Below are positions 7,826 to 15,800 of a stretch of DNA of 64,000 bases, piece by piece. Location of the stretch: positions 1 through 64,000 of the forward strand of contig CAVQYV010000007.1 of assembly GCA_963718295.1 (NCBI GenBank), written 5' to 3'. Position 1 is the stretch's first letter. Every line of letters begins with the position of its first letter. Both the position numbers and the translations under genes were made by a program. The notes beneath the pieces were generated by a model. It saw nothing but the letters and a program-made list of their open reading frames with translations. It had not been told where the DNA came from and did no database searches. This DNA comes from CAVQYV01 sp963718295 [NCBI: uncultured Methylomirabilota bacterium] (GTDB taxonomy: Bacteria; Methylomirabilota; Methylomirabilia; CAVQYV01).

Positions 7826-9493
7826 TTATGGGAAATAGATTGCTCCGATGCGCGTGCCCCAGGTATGGTCACCACGGATGTATTGGTTGCAGATCCAGGC
7901 TCGTTTCATGGTGATTGAGTTATGATCGATATGCACCGAGGTGTGATCGCCCCAGCGTCCGCCGGTGTAATAGGTGGGGCTCTGCTTGAGGATATGCCCG
8001 GCGGAGATATCCAGCTCCCCGGCCAGCTTCCCGGAGACCCGGATCTGCGCTTGTGTTCCTGCTCCGGGGTCGGTGGAGCTCCAGGTTACAAACATATCCT
8101 TGCTGTTGTTTGCGGCGATGGAGGCATTGAAGTCGTGAGAGCTGCCGCTGGCCCAGAAAGAGCGGCTCTCCATTACGGACAGGGTAGGTATCTTCAAGTG
8201 ATAGAATCTCGGCGTCGCGTAGCTGCCGTACTTCACCGTGTGCGCCTGGAAAATCCGGTCGGATCCTCCGTCGGTATGATCGAAGATCTGGATGCTGTTG
8301 CTCAGGAAGCGGGCGTCCAGAGTGTCCAGTGTGGCGGTGGTTCCGGGTTGAGGGGCATCTGGCGGAATGTCATAGGCCGTCACCGTGATCTCACTGGTGC
8401 TGAGGGTCTGCGTGGCCGGGTAGGCAGAGTCTTTCAAGGTGTGGATGAAGAGTTTCGTCTTGTCCGCATACGGATCCGCCGATATGAGGTGAGTGGCATT
8501 CTTCATGAGAGCAGGGTCGGAGGGCGGCAGGACCACCGGCGGCTGAGGGCTCCAGTGAAGACCCGTCCACCAAACCGTTTTGAAGGCGCCGCCGTTATAC
8601 AGGCGGGCCTTGGCCAGGGCGATGCAGTCGGTGCTGATGAAGGAACCTCCTCCCACGCCTGGCGTCCATTTGAAGAGGTTCCCGGTAATAATGATTCCAT
8701 CCTGGTCCATCCCCACCATAGGATAATCCCAGATCCAGTATCCATCGGGATTACCCGCCACCGGGCCCATATCCACATGGTAGATCCACCAGGCCCCCGT
8801 AGGATTGGACGATTTGGACACGGCGAGGAAAATCAGGGTCCTCGGATCGGCCGCCGGAGGGATATTGACGGCAACCACCACGAAGCGCTTCCAGACATGA
8901 TCGTAGAGGACCCGGGGGTCCGTCATGTCATTGGGATAGGCATAACCGAAAAAGCTCCCCAGGGTGTATTGCCATCGAGTAGGGGGTGTACCAGCCCTGG
9001 AATATATATCCACATGCAGGTTGGTAACCTCCACCACGTGGCTGGGACCGGGGGCGGCGTGGGTGTCCGGAGGCTGCCAGTTGCCCGCTTCTGTCTGGTT
9101 GACCCCCTCCAAGTTCCTCCCAAGAATCGGGGTGGTGCCGAGGGGCTCCATCCTCTCGGGCTTGGCCGCTGCGGGGGCAGCAGCGAATCGAGCTTTCAGG
9201 GCCCTGTACGCAGCCGGACCCATGGGGGTGAGGAGCGGTCTTGTTCGGTGAAGCGCAGGGATCAGCAACTGCCCAAGCCTTGCCAGTTCGGCATCAGCTG
9301 CTGCCATCTTCTCCAGGGCGCGGTCTCTTGCGGCCACACTCTCCACTGCGCCCCTTTTCTCTGGTTGAGGAATACTCCAGGCATATCCTGATCTTGTATC
9401 TTGGGCCTGGCCGATAGGCAGGATGAATAGCAGGGAGGCCATCGCCAGGATGACCGCCGGAAGTAACATACACCGAATCGTCGTCCGTTTCAT
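7826..9493 (-). CDS. Exported beta-propeller-like protein of unknown function
   Basis: A 555-residue protein with a signal peptide (MKRTTIRCMLL, hydrophobic core, cleavage near GQAQ). The mature part is rich in aromatic and Gly residues with repeated strand-like stretches (ISADPYADKTKLFIH, VTWSSTDPGAGTQAQ), which suggests a beta-propeller, but I recognise no named family. No catalytic motif is evident. GAGGAGG precedes ATG 9493. Its leader is unusual: about 500 nt from a strong promoter at 10006-10034, with two terminator hairpins and the recurrent GGAGGT-type motif about 50 nt before the start. It is probably periplasmic or secreted. Confidence 0.75.
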   Translation of the reverse strand: MKRTTIRCMLLPAVILAMASLLFILPIGQAQDTRSGYAWSIPQPEKRGAVESVAARDRALEKMAAADAELARLGQLLIPALHRTRPLLTPMGPAAYRALKARFAAAPAAAKPERMEPLGTTPILGRNLEGVNQTEAGNWQPPDTHAAPGPSHVVEVTNLHVDIYSRAGTPPTRWQYTLGSFFGYAYPNDMTDPRVLYDHVWKRFVVVAVNIPPAADPRTLIFLAVSKSSNPTGAWWIYHVDMGPVAGNPDGYWIWDYPMVGMDQDGIIITGNLFKWTPGVGGGSFISTDCIALAKARLYNGGAFKTVWWTGLHWSPQPPVVLPPSDPALMKNATHLISADPYADKTKLFIHTLKDSAYPATQTLSTSEITVTAYDIPPDAPQPGTTATLDTLDARFLSNSIQIFDHTDGGSDRIFQAHTVKYGSYATPRFYHLKIPTLSVMESRSFWASGSSHDFNASIAANNSKDMFVTWSSTDPGAGTQAQIRVSGKLAGELDISAGHILKQSPTYYTGGRWGDHTSVHIDHNSITMKRAWICNQYIRGDHTWGTRIGAIYFP

Positions 9494-9542
9494 TGCCTCC
9501 TCCTCTTAATGCGAATCCCTATGCCAACCTACTTGCCCCACG

Positions 9543-9575
9543 ATGATTTTTTCTTATAGCCGTTACCTCCCTTAT
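9543..9575 (-). promoter_or_regulatory. Recurrent leader motif, member 1 (upstream of 7826-9493)
   Basis: On the minus strand this reads AGGGAGGTAACGGCTATAAG followed by AAAAAATCATCG. It lies about 50 nt before the start codon and about 44 nt after an intrinsic terminator, the same layout as the members at 10.74, 19.46 and 38.95 kb. Confidence 0.55.
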
Positions 9576-9618
9576 GTTGAAAAGGCCTTGATGGAGTGCC
9601 TTTCAATCTGATGAAGCA

Positions 9619-9652
9619 CAAAAGCCCTCTGGGTATAGACATTTCCAAAGGG
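9619..9652 (-). terminator. Intrinsic terminator in the leader of 7826-9493
   Basis: On the minus strand CCCTTTGG and CCAGAGGG form an 8-bp stem (one wobble), followed by CTTTTG. It stands inside the leader, so it is more likely an attenuator than an end-of-gene signal. Confidence 0.6.
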
Positions 9653-10005
9653 TTTTTCAGTCCTGACAAACTTGGACTGAGCTTTCCCTGTTACTTCCCA
9701 GCCTCAACAGCCATTGTCCCGGAAGTTTTTCCTCCCGAATCAACCACTGCCCGTCAACGCGGATAGGGCACATCAACAGGGTCAAACCTACACTCCGCAT
9801 AAGGACAAACGGGATTTTCACCGCACCTCTTCGATAGACCCCCCAAAACAAAAGGCACCGTGGTCGTCCTGCCCATGATCGATTCGGTGCCTTCTCTTCC
9901 TTTTCTCCTCCTGCCGATCAATGGTTGATGCAGGTTATATTCAACCAGGCAGCATTCAGCCCATGCAGAAAATACGGGTTTTTTCAACCGGTTGCCGCTC
10001 GCGAG
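9653..10005 (-). ncRNA. Long structured leader (class 2) upstream of 7826-9493
   Basis: Starting from the promoter at 10006-10034, the minus-strand leader contains ATCGGCAGGAGGA (9907-9919) and a hairpin AGGCACCG...CGGTGCCT (9853-9892) followed by TTTGTTTT. The same order, with the same 109-nt distance from the -35 box to the GGCAGGAGG block, is seen in the leader of the Liv operon (45.8-45.95 kb). No known riboswitch core was recognised. Confidence 0.45.
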
Positions 10006-10034
10006 TATCTACCCTTATGCATTGTTGGTGTCAA
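10006..10034 (-). promoter_or_regulatory. sigma70-like promoter (minus strand)
   Basis: TTGACA (10034-10029) and TAGATA (10011-10006) have a 17-base spacer. It lies about 510 nt before the start codon of 7826-9493, with no other minus-strand gene between. Confidence 0.65.
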
Positions 10035-10124
10035 CTGCTCTTGTGAATCTCCTAATTTGGGATCTTTTCCTCTCCTGCGATCCAGGGGCTGCCTCTACTT
10101 GGCGCCCGCGGATGGCCTGAGCGC

Positions 10125-10673
10125 TCACCACCCGACCTGCGGCCGCAGGCGAAGGTCCGGAATCAGCTGCGCCGGGTCGGGACGCCGAAGGGTCGTCCCG
10201 TAAACTCCTTCGGGGTCCAGGCTATAGGCATACAATGTTTTGTCGAACGATCCCACGAAGACCACCCCATTGGCCACTGCGGGGGAAGACTGGATGAGGG
10301 CGCCCGTGGGATAGCTCCAGGCCCGGTTGAGTTGCTGCACGTTGGAGGAGGAGAGGACATTCTCATAGGGATTGAAGCCCCGGTGTTGAGGCCCATAATG
10401 GAATTGAGACCAGTTGGTGCCGGGTATGGCCTCGCGCGGTACCTTCAGGGAACATATGAAACCGCCGGTGTCGTTGGCCATCACCAGGCAGAGATCGGTG
10501 ACATCGAAATAGACATCCACCGGCTCATAGGGGCCGAAGCCCGAGCCCACGACGGTCAGTTGCTGGGTGGGAGGGCCGGAAGCCGGATAGAGGGTCAGCG
10601 CAGGAGCGGCCTGGGCGAGCTGGAAAGTGCCAAGGATCAGGAAGAGCCATACCAGGAAACAGAGTCTTCTCAT
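10125..10673 (-). CDS. Exported PQQ-like beta-propeller protein, C-terminally truncated
   Basis: A 182-residue product starting MRRLCFLVWLFLILG with a signal peptide ending near AQA. It is followed by an IPT/TIG-like beta domain (VVGSGFGPYEPVDVYFD) and one PQQ-propeller blade (VANGVVFVGSFDKTLYAYSLD). Propellers need several blades, so the gene is probably cut short; the tail RPDPAQLIPDLRLRPQVGW looks like an abnormal end. ATG 10673 is preceded by GAGGAGG. It is preceded by leader A (10.79-10.99 kb). Confidence 0.7.
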   Translation of the reverse strand: MRRLCFLVWLFLILGTFQLAQAAPALTLYPASGPPTQQLTVVGSGFGPYEPVDVYFDVTDLCLVMANDTGGFICSLKVPREAIPGTNWSQFHYGPQHRGFNPYENVLSSSNVQQLNRAWSYPTGALIQSSPAVANGVVFVGSFDKTLYAYSLDPEGVYGTTLRRPDPAQLIPDLRLRPQVGW

Positions 10674-10736
10674 GAGGGTGTCCTCCTCGGTGAAAGGGGG
10701 TACACGCAAGCATCCCATCTTGGGGATGGACCTGGG

Positions 10737-10756
10737 ATCTTTTCCTTATACCCTGG
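10737..10756 (-). promoter_or_regulatory. Recurrent leader motif, member 2 (diverged)
   Basis: On the minus strand CCAGGGTATAAGGAAAAGAT matches the TATAAGAAAAAT half of the motif. It is 38 nt after the terminator and about 65 nt before ATG 10673. Confidence 0.4.
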
Positions 10757-10793
10757 AAACCGTGGATGGGAGAGGTTCCGGGATCCGTGAAAC

Positions 10794-10831
10794 AAAAAAG
10801 CCCTCCAGGCACAGAATGGCCCAGGGGGCTG
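10794..10831 (-). terminator. Intrinsic terminator in leader A
   Basis: The minus-strand stem GCCCCCTGGGC with GCCTGGAGGGC encloses CATTCTGT and is followed by TTTTTTG. The paired leader at 39.0 kb has the same loop and compensating stem changes, so the hairpin is a selected RNA structure. Confidence 0.75.
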
Positions 10832-10957
10832 TGGGGGATTTGGAAAGACTCAGACGGGAGTTCTCAAGGGATCTCCCCACTTCGATGGCTCCTTCACACG
10901 GGGGGAGTTACGGAAGAGAGGCACTCGGATCTACAAGGGAATCCTTACTTGCTTCCT

Positions 10958-10987
10958 TATTTAACTCTCTCTCATTTACGATGTCAA
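10958..10987 (-). promoter_or_regulatory. Promoter of leader A
   Basis: TTGACA (10987-10982) and TAAATA (10963-10958) are 18 bases apart. The homologous promoter at 39.18-39.21 kb has the same 18-base spacer. Confidence 0.6.
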
Positions 10988-11441
10988 GGACTTTGTGAAG
11001 TAAACTGCAAATCAGCATCCTTCCTCTGCCCCTCTGCCCTTTGAGGGCAAGCTGCTGGAGATCTAATGACTCCCTTGGGAGTCGGATAGCAAGTTATTTA
11101 TGCCTGATCCCCTACACTACACCTCATTGTGGCCAATGAGATTCTGGGTCATTCCGGGCCGGTAAGATAAGTGATCCTGTCCGGCATTATCTGCCAATTT
11201 GGTTTGGGTCTTCCGGGGCAGCCGGAGAAAGCCCTGCTAAGCCGGATCCGCCATAGGCCTTCTGCTGCAGGAAGGCCTCCAACTTCTGGGACTATAGCAT
11301 GCACATTGCACATTAGCATTCCTGGTCCTGTCCCGAAAACCACCCCTCCTTGACCCTCCAGGGACGGGGAGGCCACCGGCGGAAGGACCCCGTGCAACCG
11401 AAAAGGGGTCAGTCAAACGAACTCAGCCCAGGAGGAAAGCA

Positions 11442-11645
11442 ATGACGGGACTACAAAGAAAGAAGATTGGAGCTCTGTTGCTGGAGGCCGGCCTCATCAC
11501 ACCGGCACAGCTCGAAAAGGCCCTGGTTGCCCGAGGAGGCCAGAAAAAGAAGTTAGGGAAGATCATGGTCGAGTTGGGCTACCTGAGCGAGGCTGAGATT
11601 GCTGAAGTCCTCTCTTCTCCTTATCCCAGCTTCGAACACCAGTGA
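11442..11645 (+). CDS. Stand-alone GspE/PilB N-terminal (MshEN-like) domain protein
   Basis: A 67-residue protein preceded by AGGAGG at good spacing. The sequence KKIGALLLEAGLITPAQLEKAL and KLGKIMVELGYLSEAEIAEVL is the T2SS GspE N-terminal or MshEN-type domain, which in related proteins binds cyclic-di-GMP or partner proteins. There is no ATPase domain after it, so it is either a stand-alone adaptor or a truncated gene. It is one of the few + strand genes in the island; the recurrent motif at 11668-11701 follows on the other strand. Confidence 0.7.
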   Translation: MTGLQRKKIGALLLEAGLITPAQLEKALVARGGQKKKLGKIMVELGYLSEAEIAEVLSSPYPSFEHQ

Positions 11646-11667
11646 TTGACCTCGCAAGATTGGATGG

Positions 11668-11701
11668 CCGATTGATCTTATACCCCACCACCTCCTTTCC
11701 A
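11668..11701 (-). promoter_or_regulatory. Recurrent leader motif, member 3 (orphan)
   Basis: On the minus strand GGAAAGGAGGTGGTGGGGTA continues TAAGATCAATCGGCC. After it comes a stretch shared with the 18.1 kb member (ATCGGCCATC..., TGCGAGGTCAATCA). There is no minus-strand gene directly downstream, so this may be a stranded leader. Confidence 0.45.
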
Positions 11702-11756
11702 TGATCCTCTGCTGAGCCTTGACAGGAGGCCATTTGGGGTAATGAGCAATTCGGGA

Positions 11757-11815
11757 CACCTCCCCATTTCCTCGGTGGGCCAGGGGATCTCACCGTGGAA
11801 GGCCGGCCTTGAGGA
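11757..11815. repeat. Repeat shared with 21485-21550
   Basis: About 58 bases, including CCCCATTTCCTC, GGGCCAGGGG and GGAAGGCCGGCCTTGA, recur at 21.49-21.55 kb. On the minus strand it covers the last codons (KAGLPR, stop) and the 3' flank of two nucleotidyl-cyclase gene ends. Confidence 0.7.
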
Positions 11816-12022
11816 TAGCCCTCCACAACATGCTGGCGATCCTTTTCGTGGAGGAAGGGGTTGGTGCTGCCCCAGTAGGAGGCGGAGAAGGAGGGGTTAT
11901 CTTTCAAGAACTTCTCTCCCTCGGTACGGGCCTCTTCCATCCCCCCGAGATAGGCGAGGGAAGGGGCCAGGATTCGCCTGGCTGCACCCAGCGGCGACAT
12001 CTTCCTGAGGGTCTCAATCGCT
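11790..12022 (-). pseudogene. C-terminal remnant of a TPR-type class III nucleotidyl cyclase
   Basis: The minus strand encodes LRKMSPLGA, APSLAYLGGMEEARTEGEKF and NPFLHEKDRQHVVEGY, then after a one-base frameshift near 11814 LKAGLPR and a stop at 11790-11792. This is the typical C-terminal end of adenylate/guanylate cyclases with TPR tails. The catalytic domain is missing and a stop precedes the remnant, so it is dead. The cyclase catalytic remnant at 15.8-16.3 kb may come from the same gene. Confidence 0.6.
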
Positions 12023-12142
12023 TTTCACTCTCTTGTCACTGCCGCGTCATAGCCAGGGGCAGGCGTCCAATGCCGCTTGAGAGCAGCTGCGACTCGTCCC
12101 GGCTCGGCCCCGGTCGAGCCCCGACAGAACTGCAATGTCAGC

Positions 12143-13669
12143 TCACTTGCCTGCCCCCGCGCCCTCTTCCAGCTGTTTCAAAACCTGGTCAATGTTGAAG
12201 CTGGCCGACTTCTGCCGCTGCGGGAACTCCTTGAAGGTCTGCAGAAACATGCCGACAACCGACTGCATGGGCACGAAAGCCCAGAACTTATCCCCCATCC
12301 ACCGCATGGCCATGGGCGACTCGCTGAACAGGACATGGGCCTCGAGCGCGTCCTGGCGTAAGTTGATGATCTTCGGGAAGTTCTGCAGCATTGCCGGGCC
12401 GCCCTCATACCAGTTGTCACAGAGCGCGAAGTGAGCCTTCCAGTCCCGGACGCGCACAGCGTTGAGGCTTCCGTTGTCGTCGAAGTAGAAGATCTCCTGC
12501 CGCTGGCCGGGCTCTCTGCCGGCGAGCAGTTCCCGTTGATCGTAGCCGTCAAGATGCACTTTGAACGTCTTGCCGTTGGCCGCGTGCCCCTTCTTGAGCT
12601 TTTCCTTGACGTCGGGCTCGCCGGCCGCCGCCAGGAGCGTCACCGCCCAATCCTCGTGGGACATGATCCCGTTGACGACCGTGCCGGGCTTGATCAATCC
12701 CGGCCAGCGGACGACCTGTGGCACGCGCATGCCGCCTTCCCACGTGCTGCCCTTCTCCCCCCTGAACGGCGAGGCCCCGCCGTCCGGCCAGGTGTACTTC
12801 TCAGGGCCGTTGTCGCTGGAGAACACCACGATCGTGTTGTCGGCGATCCCCAGGTCGTCAAGCTTCTGGAGCAGGACGCCGACGTGGTCGTCCATCTGTG
12901 CAATACCATCGGCATACAAGCCGTAGCCCGTCTTGTCCTGGTACTTAGGGCTAAGGCGAGTCCAGCAATGCATCCGGGTCGTATTGTGCCAGATGAAGAA
13001 CGGCTTCTTGGCTTTGACCGCGCGCTCCATAAAATCGAGCGTTCCGGCGAGGAACTCCTCGTCCACGGTCTCCATGCGCTTGCGCGTGATTGAACCGGTG
13101 TCCTCGATCGTCTGCTTGCCGACCTTACCGAAGCGCGGATCCACGGTCGGATCGTCGTTGTCCGTGGCCTTGCACCGCAACGCGCCCCGCGGGCCGAAGC
13201 GCTGCTTGAACTCCGGCGCCTTGGGATACTGCGGGTCCTCCGGCTCCTCTTCGGCGTTGAGGTGATAGAGGTTGCCGAAGAACTCGTCGAACCCGTGCAC
13301 CGTCGGAAGAAACTCGTTGCGGTCACCGAGGTGGTTCTTGCCGAATTGGCCGGTGGCGTAGCCATGATTCTTGAGAAGATCGGCGATGGTCGGATCCTCA
13401 GCCTGCAGCCCGAGCGTCGCGCCCGGGAGACCGACCTTCAGCAGTCCGGTGCGGAACGGGTGCTGCCCGGTGATGAAGGCGGCCCTGCCGGCCGTGCAGC
13501 TCTGCTGCCCGTAGTAGTCCGTGAAGATCGCGCCCTCTGCGGCGATCCTGTCGAGGTTGGGTGTCCGGTTCCCCATCATTCCGCGGTGGTAGCAGGAGAG
13601 GTTCCACATGCCGATGTCATCGCCCCATAAGATGAGGATGTTCGGCTTCTGAGTCTTTTCCCCGTCCAT
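12143..13669 (-). CDS. Arylsulfatase-family sulfatase
   Basis: A 508-residue sulfatase (alkaline-phosphatase superfamily). The metal-binding start is ILILWGDDIG, and the formylglycine site is CTAGR within QQSCTAGRAAF. GKNHLGD, HNTTRMHCWT and FSSDNGPEKYTWPDGG complete the active site. It has no signal peptide, so it may be cytoplasmic or exported by other means. Activity needs Cys-to-formylglycine conversion by FGE or anSME, and neither gene is in the window. AGGAGG stands 6 nt before ATG 13669. Its GC content is higher than its neighbours, which fits transfer. The natural sulfate ester is unknown. Confidence 0.9.
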   Translation of the reverse strand: MDGEKTQKPNILILWGDDIGMWNLSCYHRGMMGNRTPNLDRIAAEGAIFTDYYGQQSCTAGRAAFITGQHPFRTGLLKVGLPGATLGLQAEDPTIADLLKNHGYATGQFGKNHLGDRNEFLPTVHGFDEFFGNLYHLNAEEEPEDPQYPKAPEFKQRFGPRGALRCKATDNDDPTVDPRFGKVGKQTIEDTGSITRKRMETVDEEFLAGTLDFMERAVKAKKPFFIWHNTTRMHCWTRLSPKYQDKTGYGLYADGIAQMDDHVGVLLQKLDDLGIADNTIVVFSSDNGPEKYTWPDGGASPFRGEKGSTWEGGMRVPQVVRWPGLIKPGTVVNGIMSHEDWAVTLLAAAGEPDVKEKLKKGHAANGKTFKVHLDGYDQRELLAGREPGQRQEIFYFDDNGSLNAVRVRDWKAHFALCDNWYEGGPAMLQNFPKIINLRQDALEAHVLFSESPMAMRWMGDKFWAFVPMQSVVGMFLQTFKEFPQRQKSASFNIDQVLKQLEEGAGAGK

Positions 13670-13702
13670 TGCAACCTCCTCTAAGATTAGTGACCGTTAA
13701 CT

Positions 13703-13747
13703 GCATACTGGTGAATGGTCATGTGACTTGACCATTCACCAGTATGC
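13703..13747. repeat. Perfect 19-bp inverted repeat
   Basis: Arms GCATACTGGTGAATGGTCA (13703-13721) and its exact complement (13729-13747) flank a 7-base loop, 34 bases upstream of the sulfatase start. No T-run adjoins it. It could be an operator, a transcript-end structure or a recent insertion scar. Confidence 0.85.
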
Positions 13748-13779
13748 CTCCGTATCTTGATGGTATTTCTCACCTCCTT

Positions 13780-13935
13780 TCATCCTTTTGCACCGTGGCA
13801 TTTCTTGTACTTCAGTCCGCTTCCGCACGGGCAAGGGTCATTTCGGCCTGGTGGACCGCTCCCTTTACTCTTGCCCCTACGCTTTGCTCTCGCTTTCGCT
13901 CCTATGTCCGCTTTTGACCCCTTTCTTGCGCGTCA
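13780..13935 (-). pseudogene. SEC-C zinc-binding domain remnant without start codon
   Basis: The minus strand reads a Lys/Arg-rich linker and then [19 protein letters not shown], the SEC-C motif (CxCx8CH), with a stop at 13780-13782. A TGA lies upstream near the phosphatase stop and there is no ATG, GTG or TTG between, so this is the tail of a lost gene. Confidence 0.6.
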
Positions 13936-14949
13936 CTTGTTCTCGAACGGGTAGATAACCCTCCAATCCCGCTTCATGTCAACGATGGTCCAGTTCCTAT
14001 CTCGTGCCTCAGTCAGCGCCTTATCGAGCCGGCCCACGGGAGATTTTCGGTCGTAGGCCCATTCGCGCTCTCCGTCGGTGTGGTGCACCAGGCCCATGAA
14101 GCGCAGACCGGGCCCGGCCGCCGTCCACTGCAGCATCTGAAGGTCTCCGTCGGAATTGCCGAAGGCGAGAACCGGGCGCCGCCCGATGAACTTGTGGATA
14201 CCGACCGGCTTGCCCTCGTTATCGTCGATGAAGTCGAATTCGGGAAGGCGCACCAGCACGGGACCGCTCGCGCGCGCTTCGAACCTTGACTTGATGCTCG
14301 AGCCGATAACCTGCTCCGGCGGAATACCATAGATCCTCTCCACCCAAGGTCTCATGAACTCGATGCCACCGCCCGAGACGATATAGGTCTTGAAGCCATT
14401 CGCACGCAAGTAGGCCAAAAGCTCCAGCATCGGTTGATATGCCAGATCGGTAAAGGGCCTGTTAAAGCGCGGGTGCCTGGCCGCAGCGAGCCAATCCTCG
14501 ACGATGCTTTCGAACTCTTCCGTGGTCATGCCCGCATGTGTGGTCATGACAACCTCCGCCACCCCCTTTTCGCCTGAGGCTGCAAGGGCCTTCATGTCAT
14601 TTTCCAGAACCGCCTGAAAAGCTTGTTTTTCTTTCCACTCCGGGTGCTTCGGGGCAAGCGCCTTCACCCGGTCAAGCACGAAAAAACCTTGGAAATACAC
14701 CGGCTGCTCGCTCCAGAGCGTTCCGTCGTTGTCGAAGGCGGCGATGCGCTCCGCTGGGGACAGGTAGTCCTTGCCCCCCGCGGAAGTGATGCGCTCGACG
14801 AAGCGGACGATAGCCTGCTTGACTTCCCCCTCATCCCATGATGGGAGCGGGTCGGACTCTGCCCGTGCCGATACTGGCCAGGCCCCGACGAAGGCGGCAC
14901 AGACGACGAGGCTGAGGAAAAGATACCCACCGTCTATGAATCGCATCAT
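13933..14949 (-). CDS. Exported HAD-type phosphatase
   Basis: A 338-residue protein with a signal peptide (MMRFIDGGYLFLSLVV, cleavage near ARA). HAD motifs are FDNDGTLW (I), VSGGG (II), a Lys in GSSIKSR (III) and FGNSDGDLQML (IV). It matches the PF12710-like haloacid-dehalogenase/phosphoserine-phosphatase-related proteins often found beside sulfatases. AAAGGAGGGGG lies upstream of ATG 14949; an earlier in-frame start would add an improbable N terminus. It is probably periplasmic and acts on a phosphate ester not identifiable from sequence. Confidence 0.85.
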   Translation of the reverse strand: MMRFIDGGYLFLSLVVCAAFVGAWPVSARAESDPLPSWDEGEVKQAIVRFVERITSAGGKDYLSPAERIAAFDNDGTLWSEQPVYFQGFFVLDRVKALAPKHPEWKEKQAFQAVLENDMKALAASGEKGVAEVVMTTHAGMTTEEFESIVEDWLAAARHPRFNRPFTDLAYQPMLELLAYLRANGFKTYIVSGGGIEFMRPWVERIYGIPPEQVIGSSIKSRFEARASGPVLVRLPEFDFIDDNEGKPVGIHKFIGRRPVLAFGNSDGDLQMLQWTAAGPGLRFMGLVHHTDGEREWAYDRKSPVGRLDKALTEARDRNWTIVDMKRDWRVIYPFENK

Positions 14950-15066
14950 AAGAGAACCCCCTCCTTTCGCTTTCAGAAATTTCCAGTAACCTTCCCCCTG
15001 TGCCTTACGAGGCCATGCTCGGTACGGTACATACCGCTTTGGGCAGAGGCAGGCCACCGCCGAGTC

Positions 15067-15800
15067 CTACTGCAACGCCATTGCCACGCGGAATCGCTGT
15101 GCGCCGGTTCGATAGTGATCGGCATCCAGCGTTTCCTTGTCTACGTCAATTTCCACCCAATTGACCTTGCCGCTGAACGCGTCGCCGCGCGGCCCATAGT
15201 CCGGCCAGACCGGCGAACCCGCTTCGATGCCCACGTCGCAAGTCTCATCGGCAGAAAAGCCAAAAGGCTCGGTCATTTCAACTCGACCTTCACCGGTCTT
15301 TTGACCATCTATAAAGAGCGACACGGTGCCGCCCTTGGCCAGGCCGCCGCCGTAGGCAAACTCCATCCGCACCTGGTGCGTGCCCATCGGGATCACCCGG
15401 CTTGCCTCGATCGTGAGGACCTGGAGACCGAGGAAGTTGTAGGCGAACTTCGCCTCCCCCCCTTGGCATAGAGGCTCAAGCTGCCGAAGGCGCCGCCCTG
15501 GGCGAGGATGACGCCCTCGACGCCCGGCGCCGACACCTCCACCTCGGCCGTGATCGAAAAAGACTTATTCTTCATCACGACGACGCTGTTCTCGCTCAGT
15601 CGGCCCATGCCGCCAAACGGCAGCTGCGAGCTCCCCTTGATCAAGGTGGGGCGGCCGATCAGGTCCGGGTTAAAACGTTCATCTCTGTAGAGGTATTTAT
15701 GTGCCCTGGTCACAGGACCGCACCTCTCAAACTCTTCTCGAAAAGCAGCGCGATTTCCAGGATTCAAATTCACCTGGGTCAAATTCTCGCTATCGACCAT
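15067..15800 (-). pseudogene. Arylsulfatase C-terminal domain remnant, frameshifted
   Basis: The minus strand from ATG 15800 encodes DSENLTQVNLNPGNR, RCGPVTRAHKYLYRDERFNP and SENSVVVMKNKSFSITAEVE. After a one-base frameshift in a G7 run (15456-15462) it continues EAKFAYNFLGLQVL and then MGTHQVRMEFAYGGGLAKGG to AMALQ and stop. This is the beta-rich C-terminal part of large arylsulfatases; the catalytic N-terminal part is absent and the preceding bases belong to a cyclase fragment. It is a fusion of two remnants, not a working gene. Confidence 0.75.

Larger units (their letters stand above)
10785..10990 (-). ncRNA. Leader A: conserved ~200-nt candidate cis-regulatory RNA
   Basis: About 80% identical to leader B (39005-39210). 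Conserved blocks on the minus strand include GATTCCCTTG, AGATCCGAGTG, CCGTAACTCCCCC, GGAGCCATCGAAGTGGG and CATTCTGTGCC. They run from a promoter to an intrinsic terminator and precede a gene for an exported protein. The downstream genes of A and B are unrelated, so the conservation belongs to the leader itself. I could not match it to a known riboswitch core. Confidence 0.6.

Noticed and set aside
7922-9391. Plus-strand open frame of 489 codons
   Set aside because: It runs opposite to the exported protein gene with a clear signal peptide and good ribosome binding site; its sequence is of unlikely composition (many Gly/Arg/His).
9783-9830. Resemblance to lysine (AGAGGTGCG) or cobalamin (GTGAAAATCC) riboswitch boxes
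   Set aside because: Only short pieces match; the rest of either core is missing.
9754-9876. Short Cys-containing frame in the 9.8 kb leader (starts MGRTTTVPFVLGG)
   Set aside because: The start lies inside the terminator hairpin and has no ribosome binding site; a regulatory RNA explains the region better.
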